A stretch of 64,000 bases of DNA from Rhizobium sophorae (GTDB taxonomy: Bacteria > Pseudomonadota > Alphaproteobacteria > Rhizobiales > Rhizobiaceae): NCBI RefSeq assembly GCF_013087515.1, contig NZ_JABFCN010000009.1, positions 1 to 64,000 on the forward strand. Direction: 5' to 3'. Made by a program: the position numbers and the translations under genes. The notes under the pieces are model-generated. The model did not search any database and was not told the origin of the DNA. It saw only the letters and a program-made list of their open reading frames with translations. Of this stretch, positions 46,701-56,827 are shown piece by piece (position 1 is the first letter of the stretch; every line of letters begins with the position of its first letter).

Positions 46701-48960
46701 AAACGCTTTCCTTGTCATTAGATGCGGGAGCAGCAGGCGTTGGATCAAGGCGTGGCAGATGCACGCGGATCATAGCCCCTCTTCCCCGGTCAAAATCGGC
46801 GGGCGCATCATGCAGCTCGAGCTGCCCGCCATGTTCCTCGATGATTTTCTTGACGATGGCGAGGCCGAGGCCGGTGCCCTTCTCGCGCATCGTCATATAG
46901 GGTTCCAGAATGCTGTGGCGGTTCTCCACCGGCAGGCCGCGGCCATTGTCGATCACGTCGACGGTGAAGCGGTCGCGGCCGGTATCGAGTACGGCGCGGA
47001 CGAGAATCTTGCGTTCGTCCCGCTCGTCGCTCGGAACGGCCTCAATCGATTCGACGGCATTCTTGATGAGATTTCCGAAGGCCTGGCCGAGCATGCGGCT
47101 ATCAAACAGGCCCTCCAGCGGCTGCTCGCCGAAATCCTGAGCAAAGCTGACATGATGATTGCCCATCTCGCGCAGGAAGATCGCGTCGCGCAGGATATCG
47201 CGCAGGTCGCTCGGCTCCTTGGTCGGCTTCGGCATGCGGGCAAAGGCGGAGAATTCGTCGACCATGCGGCCGATATCGCCGACCTGGCGGATGATCGTAT
47301 CGGTGCATTGGTCGAAGACGGTCCGGTCGTTCGGGTCGATCTGCTTGCCGTAACGCCGCTGGATACGCTCAGCGGAAAGCTGGATCGGCGTCAGCGGGTT
47401 CTTGATCTCATGGGCGATGCGCCTTGCCACGTCGCCCCAGGCGGTCGAGCGCTGGGCGATGACGAGATCGGTGATGTCGTCGAGCGTGATCACGTAGGAT
47501 TCGCTCATGTCGCGCACTTCCTCGCGGGTGACCTGCACGCTCAGCGTCCTCACAGTGCCGCCACGCACCAACGCGATCTGCTTGCGGAAATCGCCGCGAT
47601 AGCGCACCGCCGCTTCGGTCAGCACGTGATCGACCTCCGGCGCGATATCGACCAGCTGCTTTCCGAGCATTTCGTCGGCTGACAGCGACATCAGCGTCTC
47701 GGCTGAGCTGTTGACGATGGCGATGCGGCGGTCCTGCTCGACGCCGATGACGGCGGCGGTGACGCCCGACAGCACCGCTTCGATGAAACGGCGGCGGTCG
47801 TCGACCTCGTCCTTGGCTTCGAGGATCTCATCGCGCTGGGTGCGGATTTCCGAAATCATCTTGTTGAAGGTGCGCGAGAGATTGGCGACGTCGCCGTCGA
47901 CCGCGTGCACCGGCACGACGATATCCATATTGCCCGATGCAACGCTGTCGGCCGCCGTGATCAGCAGCCGGATCGGCCGGACGATTCGGTCGGCGACGGC
48001 GATCGCAGTCCAGATCGCCGCCAGGAGCACGATCAGCGCGAAGCCGATATAGAGAACGGCGAAGGCGACCTGCAGCGAGAAGCGATTGGCCTCCATCGAG
48101 CGGTATTCGGTAGCGTTCTCCTCCATCATGCGCATGGCGCCCATGACCTTGGGATCGACGGCGCGCACCGTATAGAGGAAGGTGCCCTGGATGGCATCGA
48201 GCTTGATGATGGCGCCGACGAGATTGGTGACGCCGGGCGGGATCAGCGTCGGCTGGCCGGCCGCCGCCTTTTCCAGCGCGTCCTGCGGAATGGCGGGCAG
48301 CGGCTTTTCGGTGGAGATATCGGCCTGGACGATCACCGAGCCGTCGCGCTCGACTAGGAAGGCGCCGAGCAGGCCGCGGCCCCTCGCCTGGCGGGTCATC
48401 AGATCGGCAAAGCCCGTCCTGTCGAGGCTGTAGAGCGCCCGGTTGCGCTCCAGGTCGTTGGCCATGGAGACCGTCTGCCCCTGCAGGTAGCTGGCATTCT
48501 CCATCATGTAGGCCTGGCCGATATTGCGCGACGAGCTGACGATCGACTGGGTGCGCAGGGCAAACCAGCGGTCGAGACCGGCGTTCAGCGTGATACTGGC
48601 GAAGATGGCGACGAGGATCGCCGGCGTGATCGCGACGATCGAAAAGAGCACGACGATGCGGATGTGCAGGCGGGCTGCCGCACGGCCGCGGGTGCGGGCC
48701 TTCAGCAGCCTTGCCACCTCGCGGCCGATCAAGGCGAGCAGCGTCAGGACAAAGAAGGAATTGACGATCACCGAGGTGATGACGACATGCGACGTCGGGG
48801 CGATCGGCGTCAGGCCGAGCAGCACGAAAAGCGTGGCCGTGGCACAGAGAAGCGCGCCGCCGGCGAGCACGAGGCCGGGCACGGCAAATAGGGCGCGGCG
48901 GTCGGTCACCGTCGTCACCGTCTCGCCCGCCGCCGCCGGCGATACCCCATCCTGCGTCAT
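46690..48960 (-). CDS. ntrY: Nitrogen regulation sensor kinase NtrY
   Basis: A 756-residue membrane histidine kinase. Helices lie at about 27-50, 60-79 and 100-123; then a periplasmic sensor of about 180 residues, a fourth helix near 310-335, HAMP, PAS, the phospho-acceptor region [12 protein letters not shown] and an ATPase domain with NAVE, DNGRGLP and GTGLGL. It phosphorylates NtrX. The ATG at 48960 is chosen because the upstream open frame shows no protein-like sequence. It leads the ntrY-ntrX pair, with about 310 bases of upstream region after the aldo/keto reductase stop. Confidence 0.95.
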   Translation of the reverse strand: MTQDGVSPAAAGETVTTVTDRRALFAVPGLVLAGGALLCATATLFVLLGLTPIAPTSHVVITSVIVNSFFVLTLLALIGREVARLLKARTRGRAAARLHIRIVVLFSIVAITPAILVAIFASITLNAGLDRWFALRTQSIVSSSRNIGQAYMMENASYLQGQTVSMANDLERNRALYSLDRTGFADLMTRQARGRGLLGAFLVERDGSVIVQADISTEKPLPAIPQDALEKAAAGQPTLIPPGVTNLVGAIIKLDAIQGTFLYTVRAVDPKVMGAMRMMEENATEYRSMEANRFSLQVAFAVLYIGFALIVLLAAIWTAIAVADRIVRPIRLLITAADSVASGNMDIVVPVHAVDGDVANLSRTFNKMISEIRTQRDEILEAKDEVDDRRRFIEAVLSGVTAAVIGVEQDRRIAIVNSSAETLMSLSADEMLGKQLVDIAPEVDHVLTEAAVRYRGDFRKQIALVRGGTVRTLSVQVTREEVRDMSESYVITLDDITDLVIAQRSTAWGDVARRIAHEIKNPLTPIQLSAERIQRRYGKQIDPNDRTVFDQCTDTIIRQVGDIGRMVDEFSAFARMPKPTKEPSDLRDILRDAIFLREMGNHHVSFAQDFGEQPLEGLFDSRMLGQAFGNLIKNAVESIEAVPSDERDERKILVRAVLDTGRDRFTVDVIDNGRGLPVENRHSILEPYMTMREKGTGLGLAIVKKIIEEHGGQLELHDAPADFDRGRGAMIRVHLPRLDPTPAAPASNDKESVYGL

Positions 48961-49271
48961 TCGGCCTCTCTTCAGACGGCACCTGCCGCCCTCGCCATCC
49001 GATCGAAAACCAAGCAACGCCGGCTTAAAAAAGCCAGCGCTGCAACGACTCGATCGGGAGCGAATGTCCAAAACCCTTGCGTGACCTTTAAGCAACGCAT
49101 TGTGGCGAAAATGCAACGCGTGTCGTCACATTGTCAAGCCGTGCTTCCCTCGGCGAGCCTTAATCTGACCCGTCGAGGGAAGTTGTTTCACCTGAAGCGC
49201 GTCGCAATCTTTAGATCGCTCCTCGCGCTTTAGGTCTTTGTTTTTACGCATGTCGTTATCGCGCGACATGC
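48961..49271. other. ntrY upstream region with two hairpins
   Basis: About 310 bases. CTTCCCTCG (49144-49152) pairs perfectly with CGAGGGAAG (49174-49182). GCATGTCG (49248-49255) pairs with CGACATGC (49264-49271), directly at the aldo/keto reductase stop; the latter belongs to a repeat type frequent in rhizobia. No ORF is supported. The ntrY promoter must lie here, but I cannot place it. Confidence 0.5.
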
Positions 49272-50261
49272 TTAGAAGCGACGTGGTCCTTCCGGTTTAT
49301 TTCCGACGATCGTGTCGATCCGGTCCAGCACGTCGGCAGTCACCTTCTCTCGGTGTGAGAGGGCCGCGAGATTGTCCTGCAGCTGGCTGGCGCGCGAGGC
49401 TCCAAGAATGACGGTCGAAACGTTGCGGTTGGCAAGGCACCACAAAAGGGCGAGATGCGTGATCGATATCCCGATCTCGTCCGCCAGCTTTGCAAGCTCG
49501 CCAACTTGTTTGAGCTGGGCGCGGCCGGCATCGCTGGACCATTTTTCCTTCAGCCATTCGTAGCCTGGCAGGTTCATACGGCTGTCGGCCGGCACACCGT
49601 CATTGTATTTGCCGGTCAGGACGCCCGAGGCGAGCGGCGACCAGATCGTGGTGCCAAGGCCGATCAGGTCATAGAGCGGCAGATAGTCAGATTCGACCTT
49701 CTGACGTTCGAAGATGTTGTACTGCGGCTGCTCCATGGTCGGCGGCGTGATGCGCAAGTCCCGGGCAACGGCGTAGGCTTCCGTCAACTGCTGCGCCGAC
49801 CATTCCGACGTGCCCCAATAGAGCACCTTGCCCTGGGCGACGAGATCGTGCATCGCCCGGACCGTTTCCTCGATCGGCGTGTCGATATCCGGGCGGTGGC
49901 AGAAGTAGAGGTCGAGGTAGTCGACCTGAAGCCGCTTGAGCGCTGCATGGCAGGCGTCGGTCACATGCTTGCGCGACAGGCCGCGCTGCGTCGGCCTCTC
50001 ACCTCCCCAGAAGACCTTGCTGGAGACGACGAAGCTGTCACGGCTCCAGCCAAGCCTGCTGAGCGCCTCGCCCATCACGATCTCGGACTTGCCGCTCTCG
50101 TATCCTTCGGCATTGTCGAAGAAGTTCACCCCATTGTCGTAGGCAAGCTTCATGAGGTCGACGGCGTCGCCTCCATTGACCTGCTTGCCGAACGTCACCC
50201 ATGAGCCGAAGGAGAACTCGCTCACTTTCAGGCCCGATTTTCCCAAACGTCGATATTCCAT
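49272..50261 (-). CDS. Aldo/keto reductase (Kv-beta-like)
   Basis: A 329-residue NADPH-dependent TIM-barrel reductase: MEYRRLGKSGLKVS start, catalytic Asp-Tyr in FFDNAEGYESGKSE (about 46-59), Lys in SSKVFW (about 82-87), His in LYFCHRPD, and a C-terminal cofactor site with VILGASRASQLQDNL. The pattern matches the bacterial Kv-beta/YghZ group that reduces aldehydes such as methylglyoxal. The start at 50261 (or the adjacent ATG at 50264) follows GGGAG. It lies between ntrC and ntrY on the same strand but has no evident link to nitrogen control. Confidence 0.9.
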   Translation of the reverse strand: MEYRRLGKSGLKVSEFSFGSWVTFGKQVNGGDAVDLMKLAYDNGVNFFDNAEGYESGKSEIVMGEALSRLGWSRDSFVVSSKVFWGGERPTQRGLSRKHVTDACHAALKRLQVDYLDLYFCHRPDIDTPIEETVRAMHDLVAQGKVLYWGTSEWSAQQLTEAYAVARDLRITPPTMEQPQYNIFERQKVESDYLPLYDLIGLGTTIWSPLASGVLTGKYNDGVPADSRMNLPGYEWLKEKWSSDAGRAQLKQVGELAKLADEIGISITHLALLWCLANRNVSTVILGASRASQLQDNLAALSHREKVTADVLDRIDTIVGNKPEGPRRF

Positions 50262-50439
50262 CATGCAGCTCCCGCAGGTTATGAAGATGTGCCGGCCGGT
50301 CACCGGGTTCGGTGCCGCCCGATCGATCGGATGTCGATTCGCGTTGTCTAGGCATGAGCAACGGCATGCGAGGCTCAGCCCGCCAAGTTGACCGGCATAA
50401 AACACGATGTCGCCGTTCCCGTCAGCCCCCGACCGTAAA

Positions 50440-50475
50440 GAAAAAGGGCGCTCCACGACATCAGTCGGAGCGCCC
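50440..50475 (-). terminator. Intrinsic terminator (minus strand)
   Basis: GGGCGCTCC (50446-50454) and GGAGCGCCC (50467-50475) pair perfectly around a 12-base loop; on the minus strand the stem is followed by TTTTTCTTTA. This is a complete rho-independent terminator about 400 bases beyond the ntrC stop. Confidence 0.85.
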
Positions 50476-50611
50476 CGTGGCTGCGATCGACGACGTTTGC
50501 GGCGGAGGTCGACGGCAGCAACGGCACAATGATGAGATTCGGAACGGATAGGCAACATGCGATTGGAATCTGCGACGTTATCGACCGCTGATTGATCATG
50601 TCGTCCACCGG

Positions 50612-50631
50612 ATATCCACAGCTTATCCACA
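50612..50631. promoter_or_regulatory. Pair of DnaA-box-like sites
   Basis: TTATCCACA (50623-50631) is a perfect DnaA box. ATATCCACA (50612-50620), 11 bases upstream in the same orientation, differs at one position. Adjacent boxes one helical turn apart can bind DnaA cooperatively. No origin features (AT-rich unwinding region, dnaA/hemE/gidA genes) are present nearby. Confidence 0.5.
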
Positions 50632-50872
50632 GGCACGGCGACGATGATCGCAGCAACTTCAATGACATTTGCCTGGCAGTAAAACACTCCTCACAAATGC
50701 TTATGTGACCGTCGAATGACACTGCATCTTTGTTTGTCTGCTTGGATACAAACCGTGGCCTGGCTCAGATAGGCTCACCTCTCCTCCCGACCGTGGCGGC
50801 GGACGCCGGGAGGGGTGGGCGGTGGGCAACATGAGGGCCCGCCGCCTTCTTTTAATCGCGCCCCGAGCAGGC

Positions 50873-52324
50873 TCAGGCGGTGCGGGAACTCCTGTAGACC
50901 GAGACGCCAAGTTCCCTGATCTTCTTGCGCAAGGTGTTGCGGTTGAGACCGAGAAGATCGGCCGCCTTGATCTGGTTGCCGCGCGTCGCCGTCAGTGCGG
51001 CGAGGATCAGCGGATATTCCATTTCGGTCAGCACGCGATCATAGAGGCCGGGCGGCGGCAGATTGTCCCCGAAGCCTGCGAAGTAGCTGCGCATGTTCTC
51101 TTCGACGGCTTGCGCGATCGTCATCGAGCCGCTGCGCATCGGCCCCTTGTCGATCGGGCTGTCGGGCACGTCGGAACGCAGTTCCGCGTCGATGATCTCG
51201 CGGGTGATCACATCCTGCGGATAGAGCGCCATTAGACGGCGGATGAGGTTTTCCAGCTCGCGGACGTTGCCCGGCCAGGCATAGGCCTTCATCAGTTCGA
51301 GCGCTTCCTGATCGAAACGCTTGGAGCCAAGACCTTCCTTTTCCGCCTGCTGGATGAAATGGCGCACCAGGTCGGGAATGTCCTCGGCGCGGTCTCGCAG
51401 CGGCGGCAGCCGCAGTGGCACGACATTGAGGCGGTAATAGAGATCCTCGCGGAAGAGGCCCTGGTTGATCGCCTGCTTCAGGTCCTTGTTGGTGGCGGCA
51501 ACGATGCGCACGTCGGTGCGGATCGGCGTGCGGCCGCCGACGGTGGTATATTCGCCCTGCTGCAGGACGCGTAAGAGCCGCGTCTGGGCGTCCATCGGCA
51601 TGTCGCCGATCTCGTCGAGGAAGAGCGTACCGCCTTCGGCCTGCTCGAAGCGGCCGGTCGAGCGGGTCTGCGCGCCGGTGAAGGCGCCCTTCTCATGGCC
51701 GAAGAGTTCGGATTCGATCAGGTCGCGCGGGATCGCCGCCATGTTGATCGCGACGAACGGGCCGTTGCGGCGCTTGCCGTAGTCGTGCAGCGCACGGGCG
51801 ACGAGTTCCTTGCCGGTGCCGGATTCGCCGGTGATCATCAGCGTCAGGTCCGTCTGCATCAGGCGGGCGAGCACGCGGTAGATTTCCTGCATCGCCGCCG
51901 ACCGGCCGACGAGCGGCATGCCGTCCTGCATGTCGTCTTCGAGTTTGGCGGGCTTGCGCTTCGGCTCGGCGAGCGCCCGGCCGATTATGCCGATCAGTTC
52001 GGTGAGGTCGAAGGGCTTCGGCAGATAGTCGTAGGCGCCCTTTTCCGAGGCCTTGATGGCAGTCATGAAGGTGTTCTGGGCGCTCATGACGAGGACCGGC
52101 AGGTCGGGCCGCGCCTTCTTGATACGTGGCAGCAGATCGAAGGCGTTCTCGTCGGGCATCACGACATCGGTGACGACCAGATCGCCCTCGCCTGCCGAAA
52201 TCCAGCGCCAGAGGGTAGCGGCGTTGGAGGTGATGCGAACGTCATAACCGGCGCGGCTCAAAGCCTGGTTAAGCACGGTCCGGATGGCCGCATCATCATC
52301 TGCAACGAGGATCGTGGCTGTCAT
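50873..52324 (-). CDS. ntrC: Nitrogen regulator NtrC (sigma-54 activator)
   Basis: A 483-residue NtrC: receiver domain with acceptor Asp near D53 ([10 protein letters not shown]), AAA+ domain with GESGTGKE, the sigma-54 contact loop GAFTGA in [11 protein letters not shown], arginine-finger region GNVRELENL, and a C-terminal Fis-type HTH ([19 protein letters not shown]). When phosphorylated by NtrB it activates sigma-54 promoters of nitrogen-scavenging genes such as glnII and amtB. Its start overlaps the ntrB stop by four bases. Confidence 0.97.
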   Translation of the reverse strand: MTATILVADDDAAIRTVLNQALSRAGYDVRITSNAATLWRWISAGEGDLVVTDVVMPDENAFDLLPRIKKARPDLPVLVMSAQNTFMTAIKASEKGAYDYLPKPFDLTELIGIIGRALAEPKRKPAKLEDDMQDGMPLVGRSAAMQEIYRVLARLMQTDLTLMITGESGTGKELVARALHDYGKRRNGPFVAINMAAIPRDLIESELFGHEKGAFTGAQTRSTGRFEQAEGGTLFLDEIGDMPMDAQTRLLRVLQQGEYTTVGGRTPIRTDVRIVAATNKDLKQAINQGLFREDLYYRLNVVPLRLPPLRDRAEDIPDLVRHFIQQAEKEGLGSKRFDQEALELMKAYAWPGNVRELENLIRRLMALYPQDVITREIIDAELRSDVPDSPIDKGPMRSGSMTIAQAVEENMRSYFAGFGDNLPPPGLYDRVLTEMEYPLILAALTATRGNQIKAADLLGLNRNTLRKKIRELGVSVYRSSRTA

Positions 52325-53475
52325 CGAGAAGGTCCTGTCGAGCTTGCTATAGAGGCGTCTTCAAGCGAGGCGTCCTTCGACGCCGGCATGAGAACGCGGA
52401 ATGTCGTGCGGCTGTTCTGGCTGTCGCATTCGATGATGCCGCCGTGATCGCCGATGATCTTGGCGACCAGCGCCAGGCCGAGGCCGCTGCCGTTCGGCTT
52501 GGTGGTGATGAAGGGATCGAAGAGATGCGGCAACAGATCGAGGGGAACGCCGGGGCCGTTGTCGTGAACGCAGAATTCCAGCGGCAGCGAAATCTTTTCG
52601 CGCGTGCCGGCGACCGAAAGACGGATGCCGGGGCGATAGGCCGTCGTCAGCATGATTTCGCCGTCCGGCCGATCGCCGACCGCTTCGGCGGCGTTCTTCA
52701 CCAGATTGAGGAAGACCTGGACGAGCTGGTCGCGATTGGCATAGACGGCCGGCAGCGACGGGTCGTAACTCTCGGTGACCCGAATGTTGCGGGCAAACCC
52801 CGCCTTGGCGACCGCCTTCACATGATCGAGCACGGAATGGATATTGACCGGCATGCGGTCGACAGGGCGTTCGTCGGAAAAGACTTCCATGCGGTCGACC
52901 AGCGAGACGATGCGATCGGTCTCGTCGCAGATCAGCCGGGTCAGCGCCCGATCGTCGTCGACCGCAGACTGTTCAAGCAGCTGGGCAGCACCCCGGATGC
53001 CGGAGAGCGGATTCTTGATCTCATGCGCCAGCATCGAGGCAAGGCCGGTCACCGAGCGGGCGGCGGCGCGATGCGTCAGCTGCCGGTCGATCTTGTCGGC
53101 CATCGAGCGTTCCTGAAAGACGATGACGACGGCGCCGGGCTCGCTGAGCACCGGGGCGACGTAGAGATCGACGAGTTTGTCCTGGCCCAGGCGGGGCGAA
53201 CTCAGGTCGACGCGATATTCGTTGACCGGCGCCTTGCGCTCGCGCACCTGGTCGATCAGGGCAAGCAGCGGGCTGCCGAAAGGAATGAAGGTCGAAATGC
53301 GGTAACGCGCCAGATGCGAGGCGCTGGCGCCGAAGAAGGCTTCCGCCTCCCAATTGGCGAAAACGACGAAGCCGGATTCGTCGACCATGACGACGGGGTT
53401 CTGGATGGCGTTCAGCACGGCCATGGCGACGGTCCCGCCGGCGTGATCGGACGGAGATGTCATATCCTTCATCAT
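52321..53475 (-). CDS. ntrB: Nitrogen regulation sensor kinase/phosphatase NtrB
   Basis: A 384-residue soluble kinase: N-terminal PAS domain (about 14-120), the phospho-acceptor helix [17 protein letters not shown] (about 145-162), and an ATPase domain with [16 protein letters not shown] and GSGLGLALV. It responds to PII protein and phosphorylates or dephosphorylates NtrC. The start ATG at 53475 follows GGGAGG and overlaps the dusB stop by four bases. The three genes dusB-ntrB-ntrC form the known alphaproteobacterial nifR3-ntrBC operon. Confidence 0.97.
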   Translation of the reverse strand: MMKDMTSPSDHAGGTVAMAVLNAIQNPVVMVDESGFVVFANWEAEAFFGASASHLARYRISTFIPFGSPLLALIDQVRERKAPVNEYRVDLSSPRLGQDKLVDLYVAPVLSEPGAVVIVFQERSMADKIDRQLTHRAAARSVTGLASMLAHEIKNPLSGIRGAAQLLEQSAVDDDRALTRLICDETDRIVSLVDRMEVFSDERPVDRMPVNIHSVLDHVKAVAKAGFARNIRVTESYDPSLPAVYANRDQLVQVFLNLVKNAAEAVGDRPDGEIMLTTAYRPGIRLSVAGTREKISLPLEFCVHDNGPGVPLDLLPHLFDPFITTKPNGSGLGLALVAKIIGDHGGIIECDSQNSRTTFRVLMPASKDASLEDASIASSTGPSR

Positions 53476-54488
53476 GCCGCCTCCCGGCTGTCGACAATAT
53501 TCGCAGCCAGCGCATCATAAAGGCGCGCGGCCACCTCGCGCGGGTCGCGCGAGGTCATGATCTCCGCCTTTTCAGCGCCTGACAGATCAGGCGCGAAACG
53601 CTGGAGATACCAGCCAAGGTGCTTGCGGGCATGGCGGATCGCCACCACCTCGCCATAGAAATCCAGCATCATCCGGTAATGCTCGACGGCGATATCGGCG
53701 ATCTCCTGCGCTAGCGGCTCGGGCGCCCCCGATATGACGCCGGCATGCCATGGCCTGCCCTGGCAGCCCCTGCCGATCATCACGGCATCGGCGCCGGAGC
53801 GGCGCAATATTTCCTGCGCGTCGCCCGCGGTCTCGACATCGCCATTGGCGATCAGCGGAATGGAGATCACTTCGCGGACGGCGCGGATCGCATCCCAATC
53901 GGCGCGGCCCTCGTAGAATTGCATGCGGGTGCGCCCGTGAATGGTCACGAGCTGGATGCCGGCCGCCTCGGCGCGGCGGGCGATATCAGGCGCGTTGATC
54001 GAATTCTCGTCCCAGCCGAGACGCATCTTCAGCGTCACCGGAATGTCGACCGCCTTGACCGTCGCCTCGATGAGGCCTAGCGCGTGATCGGGATGGCGCA
54101 TCAGCGCCGAGCCGGAATAACCGCCGATCACCTTCTTTGCCGGGCAACCCATGTTGATGTCGACGATATCGGCGCCATGATCGGCGGCGATCTTGGCCGC
54201 CTCCGCCATCCAGTGCGCCTCGCGCCCGGCAAGCTGCACCATATGCGGCCGGAAGCCCGCAGCACTCAGCCGCGACCACGATTCGGCCGTGTCATTGACC
54301 AGTTCGCGGCTCGCCACCATCTCGGTGACGACGAGGCCGGCGCCGAAGCGCCAGGCAAGCTCGCGGAAGGGCATATCCGTGACGCCGGACATCGGCGCTA
54401 GCACAACGCGGTTCCGCACGGACACGGGTCCGATTTGGAAAGGCGCTGCGAGGTCCTTGGAAATCAAATGATTATCTTTCGGGCACAC
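53472..54488 (-). CDS. dusB: tRNA-dihydrouridine synthase (NifR3/DusB)
   Basis: A 338-residue FMN enzyme with a TIM-barrel: [15 protein letters not shown] near 29-43, NMGCPAKKV with the catalytic Cys near 113-121, [15 protein letters not shown] (about 184-190), NGDVET and [11 protein letters not shown] (about 240-250). It reduces specific uridines in tRNA to dihydrouridine with NADPH. GTG at 54488 is taken as start, without a good ribosome site; a TTG seven codons further on (ISKDLAAPF) is an alternative. First gene of the nifR3-ntrB-ntrC operon, divergent from ispDF. Confidence 0.94.
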   Translation of the reverse strand: MCPKDNHLISKDLAAPFQIGPVSVRNRVVLAPMSGVTDMPFRELAWRFGAGLVVTEMVASRELVNDTAESWSRLSAAGFRPHMVQLAGREAHWMAEAAKIAADHGADIVDINMGCPAKKVIGGYSGSALMRHPDHALGLIEATVKAVDIPVTLKMRLGWDENSINAPDIARRAEAAGIQLVTIHGRTRMQFYEGRADWDAIRAVREVISIPLIANGDVETAGDAQEILRRSGADAVMIGRGCQGRPWHAGVISGAPEPLAQEIADIAVEHYRMMLDFYGEVVAIRHARKHLGWYLQRFAPDLSGAEKAEIMTSRDPREVAARLYDALAANIVDSREAA

Positions 54489-54633
54489 AATAGAACTGCA
54501 TTATTTTTAGCCACTATTCCCTGGCTTGCCAAGGGGGCTGGGACCCGAATTGATATTTTTCGGGCAGATGCTGGAAAAGGCCAAAGCAAGACGTTAGAGC
54601 ACTCCGGTCAATTCCGCATAATTTAGGGGATTT

Positions 54634-55851
54634 ATGCTGCAAATGCCTTCTAAGCAACCGATATCGGCTGGAATTGTCATCGTGGCCGCCGGCCGCGGCG
54701 AGCGCGCGGGATCATCCAAGGAAGGCCCCAAGCAGTATCGCATGATCGGCGGCAAGCCGGTTATCGTGCATACGCTTGAAAACTTCATGACATGGGAAGC
54801 GGCAACTGAGATCGTCGTCGTCATCCATCCCGATGACGAGGCGCTGTTTGCGAGAGCCTTCCGCCACATCATCTCGGCAACGCCGATCGAAACGGTGCAT
54901 GGGGGTGCGACCAGGCAGCAATCCGTGCTTGCAGGCCTCAGATACCTCAAGGACAAGCAAATCAGCCATGTGCTGATCCATGATGCCGTGCGCCCGTTCT
55001 TCGACCATGCGCTTCTCGATCGCATCGCAGAGAGCCTTGACGCCGGCGCGCAGGCCGTCCTGCCGGCGATCCCGGTCACCGATACGCTGAAACGCGCAGA
55101 CAATGCCGGCACAGTGCTGGCGACGGTTTCACGCGAGCATCTCTACGCGGCGCAGACGCCGCAATCCTTCGCCTTCGAAACGATCCTCGAGGCGCATGAG
55201 AAGGCGGCAGCAAGCGGACGAAGCGATTTCACCGACGACGCCTCGATCGCCGAATGGCTGGGCATTCCGGTGACGATCGTCGAGGGCACGGCCGACAACG
55301 TCAAGCTGACGGTCAAGGACGATATCGCCATGGCCGACGACAAGCTGTCGGCTTCGCTGCTTCCAGACGTGCGCACCGGCAACGGCTACGACGTGCACCA
55401 GCTCGTAGCGGGCGATGGCGTAACACTCTGCGGCGTGTTCATTCCGCACGACCAGAAGCTGAAAGGTCACTCGGATGCCGACGTCGCGCTGCATGCGCTG
55501 ACGGACGCGCTGCTCGCCACCTGCGGCGCCGGCGATATCGGCGATCATTTCCCGCCGTCCGACCCGCAATGGAGGGGGGCAGCCTCGCGGATCTTCATCG
55601 AGCATGCCGCCCGGATCGTGCGCGAGCATGGCGGCACGATCATGAATGCCGACGTCTCACTGATCGCCGAAGCGCCGAAGGTCGGCCCGCATCGCGACGC
55701 CATGCGGACGAAACTGTCGGATTATCTCGGCATCGATATCGAGCGTTGCTCGGTCAAGGCGACGACCAACGAGACGATCGGTTTCGTCGGCCGGCGCGAA
55801 GGCATCGCGGCGATCGCGACCGCCACCGTCGTCTATCGCGGGAGGAAATGA
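54634..55851 (+). CDS. ispDF: Bifunctional IspD/IspF (isoprenoid MEP pathway)
   Basis: A 405-residue fusion. Residues 10-230 are 2-C-methyl-D-erythritol 4-phosphate cytidylyltransferase ([26 protein letters not shown]). Residues 245-405 are MECDP synthase ([11 protein letters not shown] with the zinc Asp/His, [28 protein letters not shown]). It carries out two non-consecutive steps of the MEP pathway; the fusion is usual in alphaproteobacteria. AGGGGATTT precedes the ATG. The stop overlaps the following pncC start. Confidence 0.96.
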   Translation: MLQMPSKQPISAGIVIVAAGRGERAGSSKEGPKQYRMIGGKPVIVHTLENFMTWEAATEIVVVIHPDDEALFARAFRHIISATPIETVHGGATRQQSVLAGLRYLKDKQISHVLIHDAVRPFFDHALLDRIAESLDAGAQAVLPAIPVTDTLKRADNAGTVLATVSREHLYAAQTPQSFAFETILEAHEKAAASGRSDFTDDASIAEWLGIPVTIVEGTADNVKLTVKDDIAMADDKLSASLLPDVRTGNGYDVHQLVAGDGVTLCGVFIPHDQKLKGHSDADVALHALTDALLATCGAGDIGDHFPPSDPQWRGAASRIFIEHAARIVREHGGTIMNADVSLIAEAPKVGPHRDAMRTKLSDYLGIDIERCSVKATTNETIGFVGRREGIAAIATATVVYRGRK

Positions 55852-56351
55852 TGAGCCTTTTTCCCGACGATATCCTTTTGGCGGCGGAGGCGATCATCCG
55901 TGACTTTACGGCCGCAGGGCTGATGGTCTCGACTGCCGAATCCTGCACCGGCGGGCTGATCGCCGGGGCGCTGACGGAGATTTCGGGCTCCTCCGCCGTC
56001 GTCGACCGCGGCTTCGTCACCTATACGAATGGCGCGAAGATCGAGATACTCGGCGTGCAGACGGAAACGCTTTCGCGTTTCGGGGCGGTCTCCGAGGAAA
56101 CGGCGCGACAGATGGTGCATGGCGCCCTCTTCCGCTCACGCGCCGAGATCGCCATTGCCGTCACCGGCATTGCCGGGCCCGGCGGCGGATCGGCGGAAAA
56201 GCCGGTCGGCCTCGTGCATCTCGCCGCCAAATCGCGCGGCGGCACGCTCATCCATCGGAAAATGCTCTATGGCGATATCGGCCGCAGCGAGGTCCGGCTG
56301 GCGACGATCAGGACGGCGCTGGAGATGGTGCGCTCGCTCCTTGCTGCCTGA
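55851..56351 (+). CDS. pncC: Nicotinamide-nucleotide amidase (CinA C-terminal domain, PncC)
   Basis: A 166-residue stand-alone CinA C-terminal domain: STAESCTGGLIAGALTEISGSS (about 24-45) with the nucleophilic Ser, VTYTNGAKIEILGV, AVTGIAGPGGGS (about 102-113) and KPVGLVHLA. It deamidates nicotinamide mononucleotide to nicotinate mononucleotide. Two adjacent ATGs (55848, 55851) are possible; 55851 gives the better spacing from GGAGGAAA. It overlaps the ispDF stop, so translation is coupled, and it is convergent with the START-domain gene. Confidence 0.92.
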   Translation: MSLFPDDILLAAEAIIRDFTAAGLMVSTAESCTGGLIAGALTEISGSSAVVDRGFVTYTNGAKIEILGVQTETLSRFGAVSEETARQMVHGALFRSRAEIAIAVTGIAGPGGGSAEKPVGLVHLAAKSRGGTLIHRKMLYGDIGRSEVRLATIRTALEMVRSLLAA

Positions 56352-56365
56352 CGCGGGTTCGCTCA

Positions 56366-56818
56366 TCAGACCGGCGTGTAGATCCTGTTTGCCCTGGTCT
56401 CGAAGGCTTCGGTGAACATGCGGAAGGCGCGGTCGAACATCGAGCCCATCAGCGCGCCTAAAATGCGGCTCTTGAACTCGTAGTCTATGAAGAAATCGAC
56501 GGTGCAGCCGCCGGACGGGATCTCGGCAAAGTGCCAGCGATTATCGAGATATTTGAACGGGCCATCGATGTATTTGACCTCGATGACGTGCTCGGCGCGG
56601 TTCAGCAGCACCTGCGTCGTGAAGGTCTCGCGGATCGCCTTATAGCCGACCGTCATGTCGGCGACGAGAAGGATCTTGCCGTCGCGCTCCTTGCGGCTCC
56701 TAATGGCGAGCGCTTCGCAGAGCGGCAGAAATTCCGGATAGCGCTCGACATCGGCGACGAGATCGAACATCTGCTCGGGCGTGTGCGGGACGGGACGGTG
56801 CGTTTCGAATTGCGGCAT
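56366..56818 (-). CDS. Coq10/RatA-family START-domain protein
   Basis: A 150-residue polyketide-cyclase/START-fold protein: VPHTPEQMFDLVADVERYPEFLPLC at the start, then EHVIEVKYIDGPFKYLDNRW and CTVDFFIDYEFKS before a C-terminal helix. Bacterial relatives bind ubiquinone as Coq10 does, and some (RatA) inhibit ribosome association. In alphaproteobacteria the gene is commonly near lipA, as here. The ATG at 56818 is used; a TTG three codons upstream is less likely. Confidence 0.92.
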   Translation of the reverse strand: MPQFETHRPVPHTPEQMFDLVADVERYPEFLPLCEALAIRSRKERDGKILLVADMTVGYKAIRETFTTQVLLNRAEHVIEVKYIDGPFKYLDNRWHFAEIPSGGCTVDFFIDYEFKSRILGALMGSMFDRAFRMFTEAFETRANRIYTPV

Positions 56819-56827
56819 AAGCGGCAA

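Larger units (their letters stand above)
50265..50872. other. Long intergenic region between ntrC and the reductase gene
   Basis: About 600 bases without a supported gene. It contains an intrinsic terminator for minus-strand transcription (50440-50475), two DnaA-box-like sequences (50612-50631) and a hairpin after ntrC (CCTCCCG 50783-50789 with CGGGAGG 50807-50813). The reductase frame is open further upstream (to 50687) but without a ribosome site or conserved sequence. A small RNA ending at the terminator is possible. Confidence 0.5.

Noticed and set aside
50612..50631. Chromosome origin
   Set aside because: Only two boxes, no AT-rich unwinding region and no origin-associated genes nearby.
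50375..50722. 115-codon minus-strand frame in the ntrC-reductase gap
   Set aside because: Covers the terminator and DnaA boxes, lacks a start site and conserved features.
55254..55847. Extended reading of pncC starting inside ispDF
   Set aside because: The first ~200 codons are out of frame with the IspDF protein and Arg-rich; PncC proper starts at 55851 behind GGAGG.
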